A DNA stretch of 7,493 nucleotides from Rhizobiaceae bacterium (GTDB lineage Bacteria > Pseudomonadota > Alphaproteobacteria > Rhizobiales > Rhizobiaceae). The stretch spans positions 1 to 7,493 of the forward strand of contig JACMIV010000115.1 of assembly GCA_014380965.1 (NCBI GenBank), written 5' to 3'. The notes beneath the pieces are model-generated. The model did no database searches. It saw nothing but the letters and a program-made list of their open reading frames with translations, and was not told the DNA's origin. This document shows, piece after piece, positions 1 through 6,176 of the stretch. Every line of letters starts with the position of its first letter. Positions within the stretch are counted from its first letter, which is position 1. The translations under genes and the position numbers were made by a program.

Positions 1-859
1 GAAAATAGTTCCAGGCGGCGAGATGGCCGACGAGCGGGGCAGTGTCGATGCCGGCGAGCTCTTCCTCGCCGACCGAGAAGGCCATGACCGGGATGTCCTC
101 GGCGGTGATGCCCTGGTTCGCGAGTTCCTTGTAGAACGGAACGTTCGCGTCGCCGTTGACGGTCGAGACCACGGCGGTCTTCTTGCCGGTCGAGCCGAAC
201 TCCTTGATCGCCGTCACCTCGGTCTGCCAGTCCGAGAAGCCGAAGGGCGTGTAGTTGACCTTGATGTCTTCCGGCGCGACGCCCTTCGACTGGAGATAGG
301 CTTCGAGGATCTTGTTCGTCGTGCGGGGATAGACGTAGTCGGTACCTTCCAGCACCCAGCGCTCGACGCCGTCCTCCATCAGATAGTCAACGGCCGGAAT
401 CGCCTGCTGGTTAGGAGCGGCACCGGTGTAGAAGATGTTCTTCGACGATTCCTCGCCCTCGTACTGGACGGGGTAGAACACGACCGTATCGAGTTCCTCG
501 GCAACGGGCAGGATCGACTTGCGCGACACCGACGTCCAGCAGCAGAACACGGCGGCGACCTTCTGCGCGGAGACGAGGTCGCGCATCTTCTCGACGAAGA
601 GCGGCCAGTCGGAGGCGGGATCGACGACGACGGCTTCGAGCTGCTTGCCGAGAAGCCCGCCCTTGGCGTTCTGCTCCTCGATGAGCATCAGCATGACGTC
701 CTTCAGCGTCGTCTCGGAAATCGCCATCGTGCCGGAGAGCGAGTGGAGAACGCCCACCTTGATCGTGTCGCTGCCTTGAGCGAGTGCGCCGGTCGCTCCG
801 AACGTCCCCAGCGTCAATGCGGTGGCGGCGCCGCGCAGCCAGTGGATGGCACCATTCAT
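1..859 (-). CDS. urtA: Urea ABC transporter substrate-binding protein UrtA (partial, 3' end outside window)
   Basis: This is the periplasmic binding protein of a UrtABCDE-type urea importer, in the branched-chain amino-acid/amide (HAAT) transporter family. The visible 286 residues are about two thirds of the usual ~410-430. Residues 1-27 look like a Sec signal peptide: R9, a hydrophobic stretch, then ALA-Q at 25-28. The mature part has the typical UrtA blocks in order: GVLHSLSGTMAISE (36-49), CWTSVSRK (107-114), YPVQYEGEESSKNIFYTGAAPNQQ (129-152, abbreviated: YPVQYEG then NIFYTGAAPNQQ), GTDYVYPRT (172-180), TVNGDANVPF (233-242) and FSVGEEE (261-267). The ATG at 859 is supported by an AAGGGAG ribosome binding site 8 nt upstream (868-874). 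A sigma-54 promoter lies just upstream, which fits induction under nitrogen limitation. The remaining urt genes should lie left of the window. An amide-binding relative (FmdD/AmiC type) is the main alternative. Confidence 0.93.
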   Translation of the reverse strand, partial: MNGAIHWLRGAATALTLGTFGATGALAQGSDTIKVGVLHSLSGTMAISETTLKDVMLMLIEEQNAKGGLLGKQLEAVVVDPASDWPLFVEKMRDLVSAQKVAAVFCCWTSVSRKSILPVAEELDTVVFYPVQYEGEESSKNIFYTGAAPNQQAIPAVDYLMEDGVERWVLEGTDYVYPRTTNKILEAYLQSKGVAPEDIKVNYTPFGFSDWQTEVTAIKEFGSTGKKTAVVSTVNGDANVPFYKELANQGITAEDIPVMAFSVGEEELAGIDTAPLVGHLAAWNYF

Positions 860-914
860 GAGACGATCTCCCTTCGCTCCGAGCCGCCCCCTGACGACCC
901 AATCGTCAACAGAT

Positions 915-931
915 TGGCAAGCCCCGTGCCA
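915..931 (-). promoter_or_regulatory. Sigma-54 (RpoN) promoter of urtA
   Basis: Read on the minus strand, 931 to 915 is TGGCACG-GGGC-TTGCCA. The sigma-54 consensus is TGGCACG-N4-TTGCW, so all invariant bases (GG at -24, GC at -12) are present at the right spacing; only the final W is a C. The GC at 918-917 predicts transcription start near 905, leaving a 5' leader of roughly 45 nt before the urtA ATG at 859. Sigma-54 control through NtrC is common for urea uptake genes; that regulator is inferred, not seen. Confidence 0.85.
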
Positions 932-1247
932 GATTGGTGACCGTCCTCGCTGACCGAAATGCGAAAGGCTCACGCGCCTTTACAGTCGGAGCATGACAGG
1001 CGCCGGCGCCGGCCGCGGTTCCGAAACAGGGGCCCGGACGCGGGCGAAAGCGGAATTAAAATGCCTTCAGAATGCACAATCGACAGCTTCGATGAACAAG
1101 AATTACGCTGCCTATAAGTCGTGCACTGCATTCAGAGCGCATCGCCTAGACCGATGAGCAAAGAACTTCTTTTCGGGGCGGGCCCTCCAAGCGCGCCCCG
1201 ACATCAGGCTTGTCGTCGAAACTGCGGTCCAACCAAACCGTCGCGGC
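932..1247. other. Non-coding region between urtA promoter and small Cys-containing gene
   Basis: About 316 nt with no credible gene on either strand. It holds an AT-richer patch (about 1051-1062), a GC palindrome GGCGCCGGCGCC (999-1010), the inverted pair GAATGCA (1070-1076) and TGCATTC (1127-1133), and a GC hairpin at 1174-1200. As the DNA upstream of a sigma-54 promoter it is where enhancer sites for an activator would lie, about 165-230 nt from the predicted start site. I could not match a clear NtrC dyad or IHF site. Confidence 0.6.
1174..1200 (-). terminator. Candidate hairpin terminator downstream of the fhc run and small gene
   Basis: CGGGGCG (1174-1180) and CGCCCCG (1194-1200) form a perfect 7-bp GC stem around a 13-nt loop, 48 nt past the stop of the small gene at 1248. 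In the minus-strand transcript the stem is followed by AAAAGAAGUUCUUUG rather than a straight U tract. A second perfect short palindrome, AAAGAA-C-TTCTTT (1160-1172), directly adjoins. The position suits a terminator but the missing U run makes it weak. Confidence 0.35.
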
Positions 1248-1460
1248 TCAGATCGGCTGCTTGCGATCTTCCGGCCACTCGCATTTCCAACTCTTGACCT
1301 TCCAGTCCGGATGATTGCCGGCCCAGTCCGCGACGTAAGGGGAGGACAGCATCATGCACTGGGTGAGCGTGCCCCGGCTCTCGAAATAGAGATGCTCTTG
1401 CTTGCAGTTGCTGGGGTCCGAGATGAGGCAGACGGACAGGACGAGATCAATCAGTTCCAT
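1248..1460 (-). CDS. Small conserved hypothetical protein, 70 aa, four cysteines
   Basis: No function is known to me. The 70-aa product has Cys at 11, 19, 35 and 60 and a Trp-rich C-terminal half (W46, W53, W58, W62). Its pattern (VCLISDPSNCK near the start, QCM in the middle, HPDWKVKSWKCEWP near the end) resembles a family of roughly 70-residue hypothetical proteins that I recall as widespread in Alphaproteobacteria; this is recognition from memory. There is no convincing signal peptide, although residues 3-13 are hydrophobic. The ATG at 1460 is chosen because GGAGGAA (1464-1470) sits 5 nt upstream; a longer reading to 1682 would overlap fhcC and has no such site. It lies 151 nt after fhcC on the same strand, so it may be read through from the fhc operon or have its own promoter. 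The cysteines could bind metal or form disulfides; that is speculation. Confidence 0.75.
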   Translation of the reverse strand: MELIDLVLSVCLISDPSNCKQEHLYFESRGTLTQCMMLSSPYVADWAGNHPDWKVKSWKCEWPEDRKQPI

Positions 1461-1470
1461 GGGTTCCTCC

Positions 1471-1483
1471 GGGCCAACGGCCC
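1471..1483 (-). promoter_or_regulatory. Short hairpin abutting the ribosome binding site of the small gene
   Basis: GGGCC-AAC-GGCCC is a perfect 5-bp inverted repeat with a 3-nt loop. In the minus-strand transcript it ends directly before the GGAGGAA ribosome binding site (1464-1470). It could influence translation or mRNA stability of the small gene, but a stem this short is common in GC-rich DNA. Confidence 0.25.
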
Positions 1484-1517
1484 CGCTGACGGTGCCCACC
1501 GCAAGCTTCGGCGTGGA

Positions 1518-1534
1518 GCGCAACAAACTTGCGC
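1518..1534. repeat. Perfect 6+5+6 inverted repeat between fhcC and the small gene
   Basis: GCGCAA (1518-1523), spacer CAAAC, TTGCGC (1529-1534). The 17-bp dyad lies 58 nt upstream of the small gene's ATG and 78 nt past the fhcC stop. The symmetry and spacing suit either an operator for a dimeric repressor or a weak intergenic RNA hairpin. There is no U tract after it on either strand, so it is not a standard terminator. Confidence 0.4.
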
Positions 1535-1611
1535 AGTCGCCAACGACATCATGCCTCCCCCCGCCACGGCCGGCCACTGCGACAGGTTGCTCCGCGGGCC
1601 CTGCCATCAGA

Positions 1612-2421
1612 TCAGAGCGGCACGAAGATCTCGCCCCGCCCGAGCACCGCCGTGTCCCCTCCGAGACGGCGCATCGGTGCACCGTCGAAGAGACCGCCTG
1701 CGAAAGGCTCGGCGGCGAAGGCCCGCGCCATCAGCCGCAGCACGATGAGATCGGCCGGCCCGTTGTCGAGAAAGGTCGGGGCGGTGGAGGCCGCGCCTCC
1801 CGCTAGCACCAGCGTCCCGCGCTTCATCAGACGCCCCGGTCCCCGTCCGGCCTTGCCGCCGACGACAAGCGTTCCGGCGATCATCCGGCATCCCGCGTTC
1901 TCCCCGGCATCGCCACCGATCAGGATAGTCCCCCGCCGCATCCGGTCGCCCGCCCGCGCGCCGACCGCGCCGAGAACGTTGATCTGCCCGCCGCGGATGC
2001 CGACGGCTTCCCCCGCCAGCGGTCCGCAGAGATCGTCGCCGGCGTCCCCCGCGATGGTCAGGGTGCCGCCGGTCATGCCCGACCCCGCGAAGGGTCCGGC
2101 GGAACCCCTTACCTCGATCGTGCCGCCCGACATCGCGCGACCGGCCTTCTGACCGACGTCGCCCTCGACGAGGATCGAGCCGTCGCTATGCCTCTCGCCC
2201 ACACCGTCGAAACGCGCGGAGCCGCCGGCGAAGCGAATGTCCGAGAGGTCGCCATAAGCGACCGCAAACAGGTCGCCGACCGTTCGTCGCTCGTTCGTGG
2301 TGCCGATCTCGATCGCACCGATTGCGGCTTCCGTCAGACCGGCGAGAGAAGACCCGGTCAGTCCCGAGAGGTCGAGCCTCTGGTCGGGCTCGGCGCGCAG
2401 CGTGAAGGTCAGACCGCTCAT
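1612..2421 (-). CDS. fhcC: Formyltransferase/hydrolase complex subunit C (FhcC)
   Basis: A 269-aa structural subunit of the cytoplasmic Fhc complex, related to FwdC of archaeal formylmethanofuran dehydrogenase and to the C-terminal beta-helix domain of glutamate synthase. From about residue 87 to 208 there are five to six imperfect ~19-residue repeats of the form G-x-A-G-x-x-A-G-x-x-M-x-x-G-T-I-x-V-x-G; clear copies start at 87, 106, 151, 170 and 189, and the one at 125 is longer and irregular. This is the right-handed beta-helix pattern. No catalytic residues are expected; in the family this subunit holds the complex together. Start ATG at 2421 overlaps the fhcD stop as ATGA (4 nt), so translation is probably coupled. 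It is the last fhc gene of the run. Longer readings upstream of 2421 run out of frame through fhcD and are not real. Confidence 0.95.
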   Translation of the reverse strand: MSGLTFTLRAEPDQRLDLSGLTGSSLAGLTEAAIGAIEIGTTNERRTVGDLFAVAYGDLSDIRFAGGSARFDGVGERHSDGSILVEGDVGQKAGRAMSGGTIEVRGSAGPFAGSGMTGGTLTIAGDAGDDLCGPLAGEAVGIRGGQINVLGAVGARAGDRMRRGTILIGGDAGENAGCRMIAGTLVVGGKAGRGPGRLMKRGTLVLAGGAASTAPTFLDNGPADLIVLRLMARAFAAEPFAGGLFDGAPMRRLGGDTAVLGRGEIFVPL

Positions 2422-3326
2422 GGCGCGAGATCCCTGAGATGATAGTGGTGCGGCCCCAGCATCCCGCCGTAATTGCCGGCGCTGACGCGCAAGGCTCCCT
2501 CCTCCGGACCAAGATCGACCACCGCTTTCAGCCCGACGCGCATCGCTTCCGCAACGACCTCGGAGGTGACGCCGTCGATCACGATCTCGAGCACCGAGCC
2601 GATGTCCGGCGTCAGCGCGGACTTGGTGACGCCCTTCAACGTCGGGCAATAAGCGTCGTTGGTGGAGGCCATCATGCCCTTGTACTTGCCGCCGACCTTC
2701 GAGCCGGAGCGCACGACGCCGCCGGGAAACGGCATGATCGCACCCTCGACCTTGTGGATGGCCTCAACGGCGATCTCCGCGGCGATCATCGCCTTCGCCG
2801 CGTCGGCGGCGAGAAACAGGAGGTTGCCGCCGCCGACCGCTTTGGTCGTCAGTCCCGTCTTCGCCTCGCAGAGGAACTCGCCCTCCATCACGGGCATCCG
2901 CCAATAGTGTTTGCCGGCAAATTTCTTCGAGATCTGCCAACCGTCGGCGAAGTAGCGGATGGCATTGCCGAGGTCGATCTTGGTCTCGCCTTCGAGCCCC
3001 TCGAAACAGGCCGAGGACGGGCTGGTCAAAATGCACTGGCCGAGCCGGGTGACGAGCATCTTGGCGAGGCCCCCGGCATCCATGCCAAAGATGAGAAGGC
3101 GCGCGCCCGGTCGCCCATCCGGCGTCTCCTCGGGCGACAGCAGCCGGTCGATGCCCGCCTCGCAGCCGCAGGCGATGACCGACGTCGCGAACCCCGTCAT
3201 CGCGCGGGCGGCTTCCAACACCCACTTCTCGTTGGCGGCGGTCACGATGATGCCGGTCCCGGCCATCGGGAACGCCTCGGCGAACGTGTCGTCGATGGTG
3301 ACGCCGTTGCGCACTATCGCTGCCAT
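2418..3326 (-). CDS. fhcD: Formylmethanofuran:H4MPT formyltransferase subunit (FhcD, Ftr family)
   Basis: FhcD is the 302-aa transferase subunit. It moves the formyl group from formyl-H4MPT to the methanofuran analogue, handing it to FhcA for hydrolysis. Length matches the archaeal Ftr family (about 300 aa). Recognisable blocks are FAEAFPMAGTGIIVTA (15-30), LTSPSSACFEG (100-110), HYWRMPVMEGEF (140-151), PFPGGVVRSGSKVGGKYKG (199-217), ASTNDAYCP (220-228) and the C-terminal signature NYGGMLGPHHYHL (285-297). E247 in VLEIVIDG is a likely counterpart of the active-site Glu of archaeal Ftr; this is by position, not by alignment. Start ATG at 3326 gives the N-terminus expected for the family (MAAIVRNGVTIDDTF) and overlaps the end of fhcA by 13 nt. 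The frame stays open upstream inside fhcA, but that extension is not protein-like for this family. Confidence 0.97.
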   Translation of the reverse strand: MAAIVRNGVTIDDTFAEAFPMAGTGIIVTAANEKWVLEAARAMTGFATSVIACGCEAGIDRLLSPEETPDGRPGARLLIFGMDAGGLAKMLVTRLGQCILTSPSSACFEGLEGETKIDLGNAIRYFADGWQISKKFAGKHYWRMPVMEGEFLCEAKTGLTTKAVGGGNLLFLAADAAKAMIAAEIAVEAIHKVEGAIMPFPGGVVRSGSKVGGKYKGMMASTNDAYCPTLKGVTKSALTPDIGSVLEIVIDGVTSEVVAEAMRVGLKAVVDLGPEEGALRVSAGNYGGMLGPHHYHLRDLAP

Positions 3327-4954
3327 GGGACCACCTTGAACGGATCGGCAGGACCCAGAGCGTGGCCCGGGACCTCGAACCAGCGCGCCGGAATGCCGTA
3401 GGCGTCGTCGTAATAGGCGTCGAGACGCTGCGTCATGGTGGGATCCGACTTGGTGTCCAGCGTCAGCGTCCTGCCCATGCGGCGCTCGACGACCTTTCCG
3501 TCCTTCACGACCAGATGACCGTCCTTGAAGAGGTAAGCCGCCTTGCCAAACATCTCGGCCTTGTCGGAGGCCTTGCGATAGACCGACACATCGGCCGTGG
3601 TGCCGGTCCCGAGATGGCCACGGTCGGCAAGGCCGAGCAGTTTGGCGGGCGCCGCCCGCGTCATGATCGCGATCTCGGCAAGCGTGTATTCGCGGTCGAT
3701 CTCGGCAAGCCGGGTCATGCTGACCGCCGCCTTCGGCAGCGCCTCGATCCAGCGCCGCCGCACGTCCCGGTCCATGAGGAGCGCGAACACTTCGGGATAG
3801 GCGGTGAAGGGCGCACCGTTCGGATGGTCGGTGGTGAAAAAGACGCGCCAGGGGTCCTCGATGAGGAGGAACAACTCCAGCCCGATTGCCCATTGCAGCG
3901 CGTTGAAGTAGTTCGCCTGCCTGTAGTCGATCGGGAGGACGCCGCCGCCGTTGCCTTCCGCGTCCTGGATCACGCTCTTCTTCGGGCTCGCGCCGCCGCG
4001 CCCGCCGAACTGGCGCATGGCGTCGGAGGAGACCGTGACCGTCTGCCCGAACATGACCTGCCCGATGTCGACAGTGATCTCCGGCGTAGCGTTGACGATC
4101 TCGGCAAGCCGCGTTCCTTCGGAGGAGAAGGCGCGCTTTCCGCTCGAGCCGTAGCCGTAGAACTGGATATGCGCCAGATGCATCGGCACGCCTTCGGCCG
4201 CCTGTATCGTGATCTCCGCCGACTGCGCGCTCGTGCCGGGAATGCCGAGATTGTTGCAATGGACATGCAGTGGATGGGCGATGCCGAGCCGCGACACCGC
4301 GCCCTGGAGCGTCTTCACGATCGACCGCGAGGTGACGCCGTAGTCCGGCACCGCGTCGTCGAAGGAGAAGGCGCGCACATTGTCCTTGAAGGCCGCCGAC
4401 CCCCCGGCGTTGATCGTCTTCACGCCGAGCGCGCGCGACGTCGAGACGACATGCGCGACGTAGTCGTCGATGGCCTGTTCCCCTTCTCCCGCCCGAATCA
4501 TCGAAAGGAGGAAATCGTCGTTGCCGAGAATGACGAGCGTCGCCTTGTCGATGATCGGAATGTCGGCGAGTTCGAGATGGGCGTGGAGGGCGGCCGACGG
4601 CGCCATCGCCGGCTCGACAACGGTCGTGAAGCCCATCTCGGCATAGAGAAGCCCCGTCTCCTCGGTCGTCCAGCCGACCTTGGCGAGCGGCGTCTTGTCC
4701 GGCCGCGCCTGGAAGGCCTTGTGGAACTCCGGCAGGAGCAGCCGGGCCGTGTTCACATGGCCGCCGGCGATGTGGGAGTGGATATCGATCGCGCCGGCCA
4801 TGACGACCATGCCGGTGCAGTCGATCGTCTCGTCCGCCGGTCGTCCGTCAGAAGGCGCGGCGACGATCCGCTCGTCCTCGATATGAATGTCGCCGACGCC
4901 GTCGCGTCCGTTCACGGGATCGACGACGTGGCCGCCCTTCAGCACCCTCAGCAT
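3314..4954 (-). CDS. fhcA: Formylmethanofuran hydrolase subunit (FhcA, FwdA-like amidohydrolase)
   Basis: FhcA is the 546-aa hydrolytic subunit of the Fhc complex. It belongs to the amidohydrolase superfamily and releases formate from formyl-methanofuran, the last step of H4MPT-linked formaldehyde oxidation. Metal-site candidates seen in order: H59-S-H61 in AIDIHSHIAGGH; K179 in GVKTINAGG, which may correspond to the carboxylated Lys of FwdA; H230-V-H232 in HPLHVHCNN; H259 and H262 in MHLAHIQFYGYGS; D376-H377 in FFTTDHPNGAPF. The assignment to ligands is by pattern and not aligned. Length is close to archaeal FwdA. Start ATG at 4954 overlaps the fhcB TGA by one base (TGATG), and the reading begins with a normal amidohydrolase N-terminus (LRVLKGGHVVDPVNG). 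Its 3' end overlaps fhcD by 13 nt. A cyclic amidohydrolase such as dihydroorotase is excluded by the strong FwdA-type blocks and the neighbours. Confidence 0.97.
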   Translation of the reverse strand: MLRVLKGGHVVDPVNGRDGVGDIHIEDERIVAAPSDGRPADETIDCTGMVVMAGAIDIHSHIAGGHVNTARLLLPEFHKAFQARPDKTPLAKVGWTTEETGLLYAEMGFTTVVEPAMAPSAALHAHLELADIPIIDKATLVILGNDDFLLSMIRAGEGEQAIDDYVAHVVSTSRALGVKTINAGGSAAFKDNVRAFSFDDAVPDYGVTSRSIVKTLQGAVSRLGIAHPLHVHCNNLGIPGTSAQSAEITIQAAEGVPMHLAHIQFYGYGSSGKRAFSSEGTRLAEIVNATPEITVDIGQVMFGQTVTVSSDAMRQFGGRGGASPKKSVIQDAEGNGGGVLPIDYRQANYFNALQWAIGLELFLLIEDPWRVFFTTDHPNGAPFTAYPEVFALLMDRDVRRRWIEALPKAAVSMTRLAEIDREYTLAEIAIMTRAAPAKLLGLADRGHLGTGTTADVSVYRKASDKAEMFGKAAYLFKDGHLVVKDGKVVERRMGRTLTLDTKSDPTMTQRLDAYYDDAYGIPARWFEVPGHALGPADPFKVVPWQR

Positions 4955-6099
4955 CAGGCCGCCCTTTCCTTGCGCTGGGCGCGAAGCGCATCGGCGATGG
5001 CGCCGAGCACGTCCGCGGCAGAGCGTTTCGCCGCGCCGTCTGGCCCGCCCCCGTCTGCCTCGGCCGGAACGAAGCTGCCGACTTCCTCGCGATAGAGGAC
5101 GCCGGCATGATCGCGGCCGGGAACGCCGATTTCGAAGCCAACGGCGGCTCCCTGCGGCATCTCTCCACCCATGAGCACGATCGCGTCGACACCCGCCGGG
5201 AGGAGAGGTGCCGCAGCACCTTCCAGACCCGAGACGTGGACGACGAGGTCCGTTTCACCCGCCGCGATCAACCGCGCGCCGTCGTTCGCCCAGGCATCGT
5301 GTGACCACGCGCCGCCATCCGATTCTGCAACCACGAAGCGGCTGCGAAGCGGGAACCCGGTGACGGAGGTGGCGATCTGCGCCGCGCCGTAAGCCTGCCC
5401 ACCGCCGGTGAGCGAGATCGAGGAGGCGCGCGTTGCAAGATTGAGATCGGCGACGAGGCCTGCCGCCATGTCGATACCCAGCGTATCGAGCGAATCAACC
5501 GACCAGATCACGCAGACGAAAGCGCCCCCCGACAGCGTGGCCGCAATGGCGGCGGCGGCCTCTGCCGAGATCGGACCATCGCCGGTCGGCCGGCCGCCGA
5601 GCACGGCGCGGATCATGCCGAGAGCATCGGAAAGCCCGTCCGCCGCACAGGCCACCACGTCGACGGGCGCCGCACCCGCGCCCGGCAGGGGCGACGAGCC
5701 GCCGCCGAGCCAGACGATCGAGCGACCGGCACCGTCGGCAGAGGGCCGACCGAGATCACGGACGGCACCGAGAACGAAACCGATCAGATCCGCAGCACTC
5801 TCTGCTGCCTCAGTGCCGACGATCAGGAACCGATCGGCCCGGCGCCTCATCTCGGCGGGCGTCGCCGTGAAACGGCCCGAACTCCGCGTCACCTCGATCG
5901 CGCGGTAGAGACCATGGGAATCGCGATGGTCCACGACGCCGCCGCAGAGCTTGGCAAGCCCCAGCGCCGCCTTGACCCCGGCGACGTCGGTTTCAAGCCC
6001 TGTGATCAGCGGCAGACGACTGTGCGCCAGAAGCCGTGCCGCCGCTGATGCCGCTTCGCCCGGCGAGGCTTGCGCCCCGTTGATCCACGCCTTGCCCAA
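4954..6099 (-). CDS. fhcB: Formyltransferase/hydrolase complex subunit B (FhcB, degenerate FwdB homologue)
   Basis: FhcB descends from FwdB/FmdB, the molybdopterin-binding subunit of archaeal formylmethanofuran dehydrogenase. In bacterial Fhc it is not a redox enzyme; the established view is that it binds the methanofuran cofactor or supports the complex. As read here it has 381 aa. The N-terminal AWINGAQAS (4-12), PLITGLETDVAGVKAAL (30-46) and GGVVDHRDSHGLYR (53-66) are family features. S61-H62-G63 stands where FwdB has the metal-binding Cys-His-Gly, so the Mo/W ligand is absent. No [4Fe-4S] Cys cluster is present. No ATG or GTG starts this frame near the N-terminus: the choice is TTG at 6099 (used) or CTG at 6129, after an in-frame TAA at 6132. 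The site before the TTG is weak. It overlaps fhcA by 1 nt and lies 77 nt after the PCD-like gene. Confidence 0.92.
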   Translation of the reverse strand: MGKAWINGAQASPGEAASAAARLLAHSRLPLITGLETDVAGVKAALGLAKLCGGVVDHRDSHGLYRAIEVTRSSGRFTATPAEMRRRADRFLIVGTEAAESAADLIGFVLGAVRDLGRPSADGAGRSIVWLGGGSSPLPGAGAAPVDVVACAADGLSDALGMIRAVLGGRPTGDGPISAEAAAAIAATLSGGAFVCVIWSVDSLDTLGIDMAAGLVADLNLATRASSISLTGGGQAYGAAQIATSVTGFPLRSRFVVAESDGGAWSHDAWANDGARLIAAGETDLVVHVSGLEGAAAPLLPAGVDAIVLMGGEMPQGAAVGFEIGVPGRDHAGVLYREEVGSFVPAEADGGGPDGAAKRSAADVLGAIADALRAQRKERAA

Positions 6100-6176
6100 G
6101 AGGAATCGCTTTCTGGTGCCCGGCGTCAGTTAATGGAAGTCCCGCTCCAGCGCCAAGCCCGCCTGCGAAATAATCC

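Noticed and set aside
23..940. 305-codon plus-strand frame opposite urtA
   Set aside because: Antisense artefact: the minus strand encodes an unmistakable UrtA with signal peptide and ribosome binding site, and this frame runs across the sigma-54 promoter.
999..1010. GGCGCCGGCGCC palindrome upstream of urtA
   Set aside because: Short GC palindromes are expected by chance at this base composition; no second copy or gene-proximal role is visible.
1080..1093. Possible IHF site (AATCGACAGCTTC) upstream of the sigma-54 promoter
   Set aside because: At least two mismatches to the conserved IHF core positions; not supportable.
1461..1682. N-terminal extension of the small gene to 1682
   Set aside because: The extension overlaps fhcC and passes two inverted repeats; the ATG at 1460 has a strong ribosome binding site and begins the conserved-looking part.
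2418..4259. 613-codon minus-strand frame covering fhcA and fhcD
   Set aside because: Only the part from 3326 to 2418 is a protein (FhcD). Upstream of 3326 it runs out of frame through fhcA and gives low-complexity Arg-rich sequence, so it is not a fusion.
3362..5095. 577-codon open frame on the plus strand, antisense to fhcA
   Set aside because: It mirrors the codon bias of the GC-rich fhcA gene; its translation is Arg/Asp/Gly-rich with no recognisable domain, while the minus strand encodes a clear FhcA.
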